Source: Pseudomonadota bacterium
GTDB taxonomy: Bacteria; Pseudomonadota; Gammaproteobacteria; Xanthomonadales; Xanthomonadaceae
DNA: 20,214 nt
Reading direction: 5' to 3'
Assembly (NCBI GenBank): GCA_023444765.1
Contig: JAEXLY010000066.1
Coordinates: forward strand, 1 to 20,214
A model generated the notes under the pieces. That model saw only the letters and a list, made by a program, of their open reading frames with translations. It did not search any database and was not told the DNA's origin. Positions 7,248 through 17,611 of this stretch are shown one piece after another; position 1 is the stretch's first letter, and each line of letters opens with the position of its first letter. The translations under genes were made by a program, and so were the position numbers.

Positions 7248-7379
7248 TCATCGGAGCCGTTCGCCGGACGCCGGCGCGCGGGGCTCCGGCGGGGTCTCGT
7301 CCGGTGGTTCTGCGGGCGGCGAACAGGCGGCGCAGGCGAGGAGCGCGGCGCACAGGCCGAGTCGGCGAATGGCGTGCAT
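7248..7379 (-). CDS. small Pro-rich lipoprotein, 43 residues
   Basis: This short gene runs from ATG at 7379 to TGA at 7248-7250. It has a basic start (MHAIRR), a hydrophobic stretch (LGLCAALLACAAC) and a Pro/Glu-rich tail (SPPAEPPDETPPEPRAP). LLAC at residues 13-16 fits a lipobox with Cys16 as the lipidated residue; Cys19 is a second candidate. A strong GGAGG lies 5 bases before the start (plus-strand 7385-7389), which makes translation credible despite the size. It is divergent from the SDR gene at 7440 (60-base shared upstream region) and converges on the esterase gene. I do not recognise the family. It would be anchored in the inner or outer membrane; function unknown. Confidence 0.6.
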   Translation of the reverse strand: MHAIRRLGLCAALLACAACSPPAEPPDETPPEPRAPASGERLR

Positions 7380-7439
7380 GGCGGCCTCCGGAAGGAACCG
7401 GCGTTATGCTACTCCGGTCACGTCGAGGGGGAGTCGAGC

Positions 7440-8216
7440 ATGGATCCGCACCGCTGGCGGCTGGACGGACAGCTTGCGCTGGTGACCGGCGGCAGCGCCG
7501 GCATCGGGCGCGCGATCGCGCGGGAGCTGCTCGGCTTCGGGGCGACGGTGCTGATCGTCGCACGCAACGGCGATGCGCTCGAGGCCGCGCGTGACGAACT
7601 GGCCGAGGAGTTCCCGGAGGGCGACATCCGCGCCTTCATCGGCGATGTGGTCGACGAGGAACAGCGACGCGAGGTGCTCGACTGGGTCGAGGACCAGGGC
7701 GAGGGGCTCGACATCCTGGTCAACAACGCCGGCGGCAACGTGACACGCGCGGCCAACGACTACACCGAGGACGAGTGGCGCGAGATCTTCGAGATCAACC
7801 TCTTCAGCGCCTTCGAGCTCTCGCGCTACGCCTATCCCCTGCTGACGCGTCACGCGGCCTCGTGCATCGTCAACGTCGGCAGCGTGTCGGGCCTGACCCA
7901 CGTGCGCAGCGGCGCGCCCTACGGCATGAGCAAGGCCGCGATGCACCAGATGACGCGCAACCTCGCGGTCGAATGGGCGGAGGACGGGGTGCGCGTGAAC
8001 GCGGTGGCGCCGTGGTACATCCGCACCCGCCGCACGTCGGACAGGCTCTCGGACCCCGACTACTTGGACGAAGTGCTGCTGCGCACGCCGATGGGGCGCA
8101 TCGGCGAGCCGGAGGAGGTGGCGGCCGCCGTCGCCTTCCTGTGCCTGCCGGCGGCCGCCTACATCACCGGCGAATGCATCGCCGTCGACGGCGGGTTCCT
8201 GCGCTACGGCTTCTGA
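7440..8216 (+). CDS. SDR-family oxidoreductase (tropinone-reductase-like)
   Basis: This is a 258-residue classical short-chain dehydrogenase/reductase, cytoplasmic and probably NADP(H)-dependent: R42 after the second strand (VLIVARN) favours the phosphate. Motifs are TGGSAGIG (16-23), NNAG (95-98), S148, Y161 and K165. The sequence resembles the tropinone-reductase-like subgroup, whose bacterial substrates are mostly unknown. The start at 7440 is preferred over upstream in-frame codons because GAGGGGGAG at 7425-7433 is a good ribosome-binding site and MDPHRWRLDGQLALVTGG aligns with the family. Its nearness to kduD suggests, but does not show, a role in sugar-acid metabolism. No copy of the LacI operator is seen in front of it. 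Confidence 0.9.
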   Translation: MDPHRWRLDGQLALVTGGSAGIGRAIARELLGFGATVLIVARNGDALEAARDELAEEFPEGDIRAFIGDVVDEEQRREVLDWVEDQGEGLDILVNNAGGNVTRAANDYTEDEWREIFEINLFSAFELSRYAYPLLTRHAASCIVNVGSVSGLTHVRSGAPYGMSKAAMHQMTRNLAVEWAEDGVRVNAVAPWYIRTRRTSDRLSDPDYLDEVLLRTPMGRIGEPEEVAAAVAFLCLPAAAYITGECIAVDGGFLRYGF

Positions 8217-8367
8217 CGCGAGGTTCGACCGGATGCGCGGCGCGACCGTGAAAGCTTGCCGTGCGTCCGCGTCGATGGATGCCAGCGTGGTTGCGTCGCG
8301 CAGCGACCGCCCGCCGCCGGCGCGTCGCATGCAAACGGTGCTGGCGCGCGCTGCCCGCCGGTGTTAT

Positions 8368-8399
8368 GAAGGCGCTCCCCACTTGCAGGAAGCACCTTC
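8368..8399 (+). promoter_or_regulatory. stem-loop holding the ribosome-binding site of the VOC gene
   Basis: GAAGGCGCT (8368-8376) pairs with AGCACCTTC (8391-8399) with one mismatch. The AGGA of the ribosome-binding site (8387-8392) lies at the end of the loop and the ATG begins immediately after the stem. Such a fold could modulate translation; it may also be chance. Confidence 0.3.
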
Positions 8400-8834
8400 A
8401 TGGAAACGAACGAACTGTTCCGCGGCCGCCTGATCGACCACCTGCAACTGGTGGTGCGCGACCTCGACGCCAGCCGGCGCTTCTACGAAGCGGTGCTGGG
8501 GGCACTCGGGATCGAGCTTGGCGGGAGCGGGGACGGCTGGTTCTGGGCCGACGAACTGTTCGTCTCCAGCATCGACAGCGAAGCCGCGGCGGGCGCGCCC
8601 ACCGGTCGCCACCACTTCGCGTTCCAGGCGCGCGACCGGGCCATGGTCGAGGCCTTCCATGCCGCGGCGCTGGCCCATGGCGGCCGCGACAACGGCGCCC
8701 CGGGCGAGCGTCCCTACCATCCGGGCTATTACGCCGCCTTCGTGCTGGACCCGGACGGCAACAACATCGAGGCGGTCTTCCATGGCCCGGCGCGGCGCAG
8801 CGCCGATGCGGTGCGGATCAGCTTCGACGACTGA
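8400..8834 (+). CDS. VOC-family (glyoxalase/dioxygenase fold) protein
   Basis: This 144-residue single-domain protein belongs to the vicinal-oxygen-chelate superfamily, which includes glyoxalase I, fosfomycin resistance proteins and extradiol dioxygenases. Visible family features are DHLQLVVRDLDASRRFYEAVLGALGIEL at the N-terminus (H14 as probable metal ligand), HHFAF (H72), and the C-terminal PYHPGYYAAFVLDPDGNNIEAVFHG with E124. The metal-ligand set looks complete, so it is probably catalytic, but the substrate cannot be told. AGGAAG at 8387-8392 with 7-base spacing supports the start. It ends 9 bases from the stop of the convergent DUF4124-type gene, so any terminators overlap the coding regions. 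Confidence 0.88.
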   Translation: METNELFRGRLIDHLQLVVRDLDASRRFYEAVLGALGIELGGSGDGWFWADELFVSSIDSEAAAGAPTGRHHFAFQARDRAMVEAFHAAALAHGGRDNGAPGERPYHPGYYAAFVLDPDGNNIEAVFHGPARRSADAVRISFDD

Positions 8835-8843
8835 TCGCCGCGC

Positions 8844-9488
8844 TCACGGCGGCAGCGCGCAGGTGGAGTCGGTGAGGATGCGCGTCACCCGTGCGAACTC
8901 TTCCTGCAGCGCCGGCTTCTCGGCCGCGCGGGCGTGGCGCCAGGACGATTCGATCTCGCGCTGTCGCCGCTTCCAGCCGGCGCACTCGGCCTTCTGCCCG
9001 ATCCGCGCGCAGGTGTCGTAGCGGTTCTCGCAGGCCTGGCCCACGCCGGAGGTGTCCAGCCGCACGCAGCGCGGCCTGGGCGCGGGGTCCTCGCTGACGT
9101 AGCTGTCGTTGTCCCAGGTCTCGCACTGGTAGATCGGGGGCGGCGGCAGGCGGACGTCGTCGGCGATCCGCGCGGGTCGCGGCAGGTCGGGACGCGGCGG
9201 TCCGGCGATCGGCTCGTCCTGCGGGCCGGCCACCTGCTCGAAATCGGACAGGGGTGGTGGCGTCCATGCGGGTTGCTCGACCACGGCCGGCGCAGCCGGC
9301 GGCGGGGCCGGACGCGTCGGCAAGGCCTCGATCCGGCGGATCTCCTGGCGGCTGCCGGCTGGGCAGGGCGTGCCGTTCTGGATCGTGACTTCGCCGCTGG
9401 CCGCGGTGCAACGGTAGATGGTGGTCGCGTCCTGGGCCGGCGCGATCGACGCGCAGGCCAGCAGCACCAGCGGCAGCCAACGGCGCAT
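8844..9488 (-). CDS. secreted DUF4124-type protein, second gene of a tandem pair
   Basis: This 214-residue exported protein of unknown function has a signal peptide (MRRWLPLVLLACASIAPA, cleavage near APA/QD). An N-terminal DUF4124-like module follows (TIYRCTAASGEVTIQNGTPC, with C27 and C42 likely disulphide-linked). Next come a Pro-rich linker (about 55-115), a second short module (YQCETWDNDSYVSEDP) and a charged helical C-terminal region with several Cys. The start at 9488 overlaps the stop of the upstream gene by one base (TGATG), which indicates translational coupling. The layout repeats that of the upstream gene, so the pair arose by duplication and has diverged. DUF4124 proteins are common in Xanthomonadaceae envelopes; no activity is known to me. 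Confidence 0.82.
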   Translation of the reverse strand: MRRWLPLVLLACASIAPAQDATTIYRCTAASGEVTIQNGTPCPAGSRQEIRRIEALPTRPAPPPAAPAVVEQPAWTPPPLSDFEQVAGPQDEPIAGPPRPDLPRPARIADDVRLPPPPIYQCETWDNDSYVSEDPAPRPRCVRLDTSGVGQACENRYDTCARIGQKAECAGWKRRQREIESSWRHARAAEKPALQEEFARVTRILTDSTCALPP

Positions 9489-10216
9489 CAGCGCCTCCCG
9501 CAGTCGGCCGCGAGCCGCTCGTTGATGCCCCGTTCCTCGACGCGCAGGGTGTCGCGCTCGCGCTCCTGCGCGTTGAAGAACCGGCGGCGGATCTCGTCGC
9601 GACGGTCGACCAGGCGCGCGCAGACCTCGCCCTGCGGCAGGGCGCGGCAGGTATCGCGCACCCAGGTCCCGCCGCCCTGGACGAGATGGCCGTGATGGGG
9701 ATGTCCGGGGCGGGGCGGGCGCCCGTCGCGGTCGGGAGGTTCCGGCCGCGGCGGCGGCGCACCGACGCGGCCCCAGGAAGACCCGGCTTCGCGTGCTTCG
9801 CCGCGGCTGGCGTCCCGGCGGGGCCTGTCGCGCCAGTCGCCGCGATAGCCCATCGTCCACAGCGGCACCCAGCGCGGATTGCCGTCGCTGCTGTCGCTGG
9901 TGTAACGCGTGCCTTCCGGGGTCACGCATTCGTACATGGGCGCCGGAGTGCGCACCACCACCACCTGCGGCGCCGCCGCCGCGGCCGGAGCGGCAGCCTC
10001 GACCGGCGTCGGACGTTCCAGCGGAACGCCGTCCTGCGGCCGCTGCATTTCGCGCACCTGCGTGGCGCTGCCCGACGCGCAGGGCACGTCGCCGATGGTC
10101 ACGTGGCCGCGCGCATCCACGCAGCGATACACCGTCACCGGATCGTCCTGGGCCTCCGCGCCGGCGGGGAGCGTCACGGCAAGCAGCAGGCAGAGGGGGA
10201 GCGCAGGCCGTCGCAT
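9488..10216 (-). CDS. secreted DUF4124-type protein, first gene of a tandem pair
   Basis: This 242-residue exported protein has a signal peptide (MRRPALPLCLLLAVTLPAGAEA, cleavage before QDD). The DUF4124-like module TVYRCVDARGHVTIGDVPC has C32 and C46 at the same spacing as its downstream paralogue. An Ala/Pro linker, a middle module (MYECVTPEGTRYTSDSSDGNPRWVPLW), an Arg/Asp/Pro/Gly-rich low-complexity stretch (about 130-180) and a helical C-terminus with DTCRALPQGEVCARL follow. The ribosome-binding site is weak. The gene begins 73 bases beyond the gltD stop in the same direction, so readthrough from gltBD is possible. Function unknown; a periplasmic or cell-wall location is inferred from the signal peptide and Cys pairs. 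Confidence 0.82.
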   Translation of the reverse strand: MRRPALPLCLLLAVTLPAGAEAQDDPVTVYRCVDARGHVTIGDVPCASGSATQVREMQRPQDGVPLERPTPVEAAAPAAAAAPQVVVVRTPAPMYECVTPEGTRYTSDSSDGNPRWVPLWTMGYRGDWRDRPRRDASRGEAREAGSSWGRVGAPPPRPEPPDRDGRPPRPGHPHHGHLVQGGGTWVRDTCRALPQGEVCARLVDRRDEIRRRFFNAQERERDTLRVEERGINERLAADCGRR

Positions 10217-10243
10217 ACCCGCATCTTGCAGCGCCCCGCCAGC

Positions 10244-10279
10244 CCCTGCAAACCAGGGTCCGCCGCCGCCCCAGCGGCG
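10244..10279 (-). terminator. possible gltD terminator stems
   Basis: Two stems lie in the short gap after gltD: CGCCGC (10264-10269) with GCGGCG (10274-10279), 4-base loop, and CCCTG (10244-10248) with CAGGG (10254-10258), 5-base loop. There is no clear U-run, so this is weak evidence for an intrinsic terminator. Confidence 0.3.
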
Positions 10280-10289
10280 ATTCAGCCGC

Positions 10290-11771
10290 TCAGGCCGCGT
10301 CCAGCGCCGCCGCCGGCTGCTCCTGGCTGCGCAGCAGGCGCGCGATCGAGGCGGCGGCGTCCCGGCCTTCCTGCACCGCGGTCACCACCAGGTCGGCACC
10401 ACGCACGCAGTCGCCGCCGGCGAACAGGCGCGGATGCGAGGTCTGGTAGGGCAGCCGTCCCTCGCCACCGACGATCAGGCGGCCGTTCTCGCGCGCCTTG
10501 ACGCCCTGGGTTGCGAGCCACTCGGGCGGCCGCGGCGAGAACCCGAACGCGATGATCACCACGTCGGCCTCGATCACCGACTCGCTGCCGGCGATCGCTT
10601 CGGCGCGCTGGCGGCCGTTGGCGTCGGGCTCGCCCAGTCGCGTCTCGACCACGCGCACCCCCGAGGCCTGGCTGCCGTCGACGCTCTCGATCGCCAGTGG
10701 CTGGCGGTTGAACAGGAAGCGCACGCCTTCCTCGCGTGCATTGGCCACCTCGCGCGCCGACCCGGGCATGTTGGCCTCGTCGCGGCGATAGGCGCAGGTG
10801 ACGCTGGCCGCGCCCAGCCGGACCGCGGATCGTACGCAGTCCATGCCCGTGTCGCCGCCGCCGAGCACGACCACGCGCTTGCCGGCCAGGTCGGGCAGGG
10901 CAAGGCTGGTCTCCCAGCCCGCGATCGGCCGCCCCTGGGGCGCGCGGCCGGTGACGATGCGGCCGTTCTGCACCAGGAAGGGCAGTGCCGGCAGTACCCC
11001 GGCCAGGTCCTGGCCCGGCAGGCCGCCGTCGGTGTAGCGGTAGGCGCCCAGGCCCAGGAATACCGCGTCGTACTCGGACAGCAGGGTGCCGATGGCCACG
11101 TCGCGGCCGACTTCCACGCCCAGGCGGAAGCGCACGCCCATCTCCTCCAGGACCTCGCGACGCGTGTCGATCACCGCCTTGTCGAGCTTGAAACTGGGGA
11201 TGCCGAACTGCAGCAGCCCGCCGATCTGCTCGTAGCGGTCGAACACGGTCGCCGCGATGCCGGCGCGCGCCAGCCGATCGGCGCAGGCCAGGCCGGCGGG
11301 GCCTGCGCCGATCACCGCCACGCGGTGGCCGGTGGCCACCACCTTGGTCAGGTCCGGGCGCCAGCCCTGCTCGAAGGCGGTGTCGACGATGTACTTCTCG
11401 ACCGCGCCGATGGTGACCGCGCCGAAGCCGGCGTTGAGCGTGCACGCGCCTTCGCACAGGCGGTCCTGCGGGCAGACGCGGCCGCACATCTCCGGTAGCG
11501 GATTGGTCTCGTGGCACAGCGCGGCCGCTTCGAGGATGCGGCCCTCTTCCACCAGCGCCAGCCAGTTGGGGATGTAGTTGTGCACCGGGCACTTGGCTTC
11601 GCAGTACGGATTGCCGCAGTCCAGGCAGCGCCCGGCCTGGTGTACCGCCTCGGCCTGGCCGAAGCGTCCGTAGAGCTCGTTCCAGTCGCCTTCGGTGCGC
11701 AGCTGCAGCGGCACCTTGCGCGGCATCTCGCGCGGGACGTCAAGGAACTGGAAGACCTGCTTCTTGCTCAT
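10290..11771 (-). CDS. gltD: glutamate synthase (NADPH) small subunit
   Basis: The beta subunit of GOGAT takes electrons from NADPH through FAD and iron-sulphur clusters and passes them to GltB for glutamate synthesis from glutamine and 2-oxoglutarate (EC 1.4.1.13). At 493 residues it has the usual length. Eight N-terminal cysteines in two groups (C49, C52, C57, C61 and C96, C100, C106, C110) ligate the 4Fe-4S clusters. GAGPAG (155-160) is the FAD-binding motif, GGGDTG (304-309) the NADPH-binding motif, and AGGDCVRGADLVVTAVQEGRDAA the C-terminal FAD signature. The start MSKKQVFQFLDVPREMPRK matches family N-termini. No purine-rich ribosome-binding site is visible, because a repeat (11775-11891) runs almost to the start codon. 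It lies 126 bases downstream of gltB. Confidence 0.97.
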   Translation of the reverse strand: MSKKQVFQFLDVPREMPRKVPLQLRTEGDWNELYGRFGQAEAVHQAGRCLDCGNPYCEAKCPVHNYIPNWLALVEEGRILEAAALCHETNPLPEMCGRVCPQDRLCEGACTLNAGFGAVTIGAVEKYIVDTAFEQGWRPDLTKVVATGHRVAVIGAGPAGLACADRLARAGIAATVFDRYEQIGGLLQFGIPSFKLDKAVIDTRREVLEEMGVRFRLGVEVGRDVAIGTLLSEYDAVFLGLGAYRYTDGGLPGQDLAGVLPALPFLVQNGRIVTGRAPQGRPIAGWETSLALPDLAGKRVVVLGGGDTGMDCVRSAVRLGAASVTCAYRRDEANMPGSAREVANAREEGVRFLFNRQPLAIESVDGSQASGVRVVETRLGEPDANGRQRAEAIAGSESVIEADVVIIAFGFSPRPPEWLATQGVKARENGRLIVGGEGRLPYQTSHPRLFAGGDCVRGADLVVTAVQEGRDAAASIARLLRSQEQPAAALDAA

Positions 11772-11774
11772 GGG

Positions 11775-11891
11775 CGGGAATCTGGAGTCGGGAATGGGGA
11801 ATCGGAAGAACGCCGCGCGCAGACATCGCGCACGGGTCGGGAGGCACCCCGCCGCGTGTCCGGTTCCCGATTCCCGATTCCCGATTCCCGG
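11775..11891. repeat. REP-like heptamer repeats (TTCCCGA) as an inverted repeat in the gltB-gltD spacer
   Basis: The right arm has four tandem heptamers: TTCCCGA at 11864, 11871 and 11878, and TTCCCGG at 11885. The left arm (11775-11808) carries the complementary units in degenerate form: CGGGAAT, TCGGGAA, TGGGGAA, TCGG. The 50-odd bases between are GC-rich. In the gltB-gltD mRNA this would fold into a long, imperfect hairpin. Similar GGGAATC-type intergenic repeats are frequent in Xanthomonadaceae genomes (my general knowledge). It ends only a few bases from the gltD start codon and 6 bases from the gltB stop codon. Confidence 0.75.
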
Positions 11892-11897
11892 CTCTCA

Positions 11898-16355
<4,458 letters not shown>

Positions 16356-16450
16356 CGTCGTGTCGTCGTGGTGGGGTGGTCGGGTGTGGCGCGGGGATCG
16401 AAGCCGGGATCCAGGGCGCGAATGACCCGGCGGCGTTGCCGCGCGATTCG

Positions 16451-16479
16451 AATAAAACACAATTTGTGCGACGCGGCAA
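16451..16479 (-). promoter_or_regulatory. putative gltB promoter with an 11-bp palindrome in the spacer
   Basis: Read on the minus strand, TTGCCG (16474-16479) and TTTATT (16451-16456) are separated by 17 bases, in the most AT-rich spot of the neighbourhood. The perfect palindrome CACAAATTGTG (16458-16468) fills the spacer and is a natural place for a regulator of nitrogen assimilation to bind. The leader to the gltB ATG would be roughly 90 bases. Confidence 0.45.
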
Positions 16480-16495
16480 ACATGCGCGCCGAGTT

Positions 16496-16527
16496 GGTTT
16501 CCGCTGTAACGGGACGAGCGGAAAACC
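16496..16527 (-). terminator. stem-loop directly after tsaC
   Basis: GGTTTCCGCT (16496-16505) pairs with AGCGGAAAACC (16517-16527) with one bulged base and an 11-base loop. It begins 9 bases after the tsaC stop codon. In the tsaC direction no U-run follows. In the plus direction the stem is followed by TCTTGTTTTT like a normal intrinsic terminator, but no plus-strand gene feeds into it. Confidence 0.45.
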
Positions 16528-16536
16528 TCTTGTTTT

Positions 16537-17097
16537 TCAGCGGATCAGGCGACCGTCGCGAGCGTCGCGGATGGTGGTCGGTTGCGCCAGGCCGGAGGTT
16601 TCTCCGGCAACGATCGCGTCCACGCCGAGCGCGATTTCCGGTGCGAGTTCGGCGCGCGTGCGCGGGGCCGGCATGCCACCGACGTTGGCGCTGGTCGACA
16701 CCAGGGGGTTGCCGTACCGCATGCACAGCGCAGCGACCAGTGGATGCCCGCTCACGCGCACGGCGAGGCCGTCATGCGTCCCGGTGATCCAGCGCGGCAC
16801 GCGCGCGGTGACGGGCACGATCCAGGTATGCGGCCCTGGCCACGAGGCGATCACCTCGTCGCGCGTGCCGGCCTGGAGCCGATCCCAGTCGACCAGCCCG
16901 TCGAGCTGCGCGACGGTGGCGGCCACCAGGATCAGGCCCTTGTCCACGTCCCGCTGCTTCAGCGCCAGCAGCCGCAGCACCGCGCTTTCGTCGAAGGGGT
17001 CGCAGCCCAGACCCCACACGCCCTCGGTGGGGTAGGCGATCACGCCGCCGCGTCGGACGATGGCGACGGCCTCATCGATGGCGGCGGTTGGGGACAT
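16537..17097 (-). CDS. tsaC: threonylcarbamoyl-AMP synthase (Sua5/YciO/YrdC family)
   Basis: This cytoplasmic enzyme makes threonylcarbamoyl-AMP from threonine, bicarbonate and ATP for the universal t6A37 modification of ANN-reading tRNAs. The 186-residue form matches E. coli TsaC. Motifs are AYPTEGVWGLGCDP (21-34), KQRDVDKGLILVA (47-59), GPHTWIVP (88-95) and STSANVGG (134-141). The start at 17097 aligns MSPTAAIDEAVAIVRRGGVIAYPTE with the family; no good ribosome-binding site precedes it. An in-frame ATG at 17157 would add 20 residues containing CQDC but has its GGAGG only 2 bases away. The order topA - tsaC - gltB is, as I recall, usual in Xanthomonadaceae. Confidence 0.93.
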   Translation of the reverse strand: MSPTAAIDEAVAIVRRGGVIAYPTEGVWGLGCDPFDESAVLRLLALKQRDVDKGLILVAATVAQLDGLVDWDRLQAGTRDEVIASWPGPHTWIVPVTARVPRWITGTHDGLAVRVSGHPLVAALCMRYGNPLVSTSANVGGMPAPRTRAELAPEIALGVDAIVAGETSGLAQPTTIRDARDGRLIR

Positions 17098-17611
17098 GCC
17101 GGCAAGCTTAGGGAAGCCGGATGCGAATACCAACCGGCAGTCCTGGCAGATGACCATGGCCTCCAGTGGGACGCCATGCGCTGTGGACCGGGGATCGATC
17201 CCCGCCAGGGCCGGCCGCTGCGCGGGCGCCCGGGCAGGCTGGGCATCCGTGGCTGCCCGGCGCGCCGCGCAAGCCATCCTGGCCGTCCCATGCGCTGGCC
17301 CCGCGCGCGGAACATCCATGCGTGCTGCGTCCGCGATCCCAGCTTGTCGGAACGCGGCTCACCGCATGCTGGTAGCGCGATGCTTCGATGGGCGTGTCCG
17401 GGGCTGTCCAGTGCCCCGGTCCCCAGGAACGAGCCCCGGCCAGGGTGGCCGATCGGACACAGCGACGGCGGAGCGCTGGAGCAGTCATCTTCCAGCCAGC
17501 GCCGCGCCGAAGTTTCGCGGGCGCGACGTCACCGGCGGAGCCGCGACGGGATATGCGGCCGGCAGAGCGTCGGCGCAGGCGATGGCGGTGACCGCCTTCG
17601 CTCCACGGCGC
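17098..17611. other. 514-base gene-free region with several palindromes, between topA and tsaC
   Basis: No frame here looks like a protein: the open frames are Arg/Pro/Ala-rich shadows without ribosome-binding sites or domains. Visible structure: a perfect 16-bp palindrome CGGGGATCGATCCCCG (17189-17204); a stem CCGGGCAG (17230-17237) with CTGCCCGG (17253-17260); a stem CCGGGGC (17398-17404) with GCCCCGG (17413-17419); and GTGGCCGATCGGACAC (17445-17460), palindromic in 14 of 16 positions. None has a U-run. It may contain the topA terminator and the tsaC promoter, or be the remnant of lost sequence. Confidence 0.5.

Noticed and set aside
8217..8399. Possible small gene between the SDR and VOC genes
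   Set aside because: The plus frame from 8233 overlaps the VOC gene in another frame and the minus frames have no start signal or domain; nothing supports coding.
16356..16460. N-terminal extension of GltB to the ATG at 16460
   Set aside because: It overlaps the predicted promoter and would place the nucleophilic Cys far from the N-terminus, unlike the family.
17108..17488. Minus-strand open frame in the topA-tsaC gap
   Set aside because: Arg/Pro/Gly-rich, no ribosome-binding site, no recognisable domain; typical of non-coding high-GC DNA.
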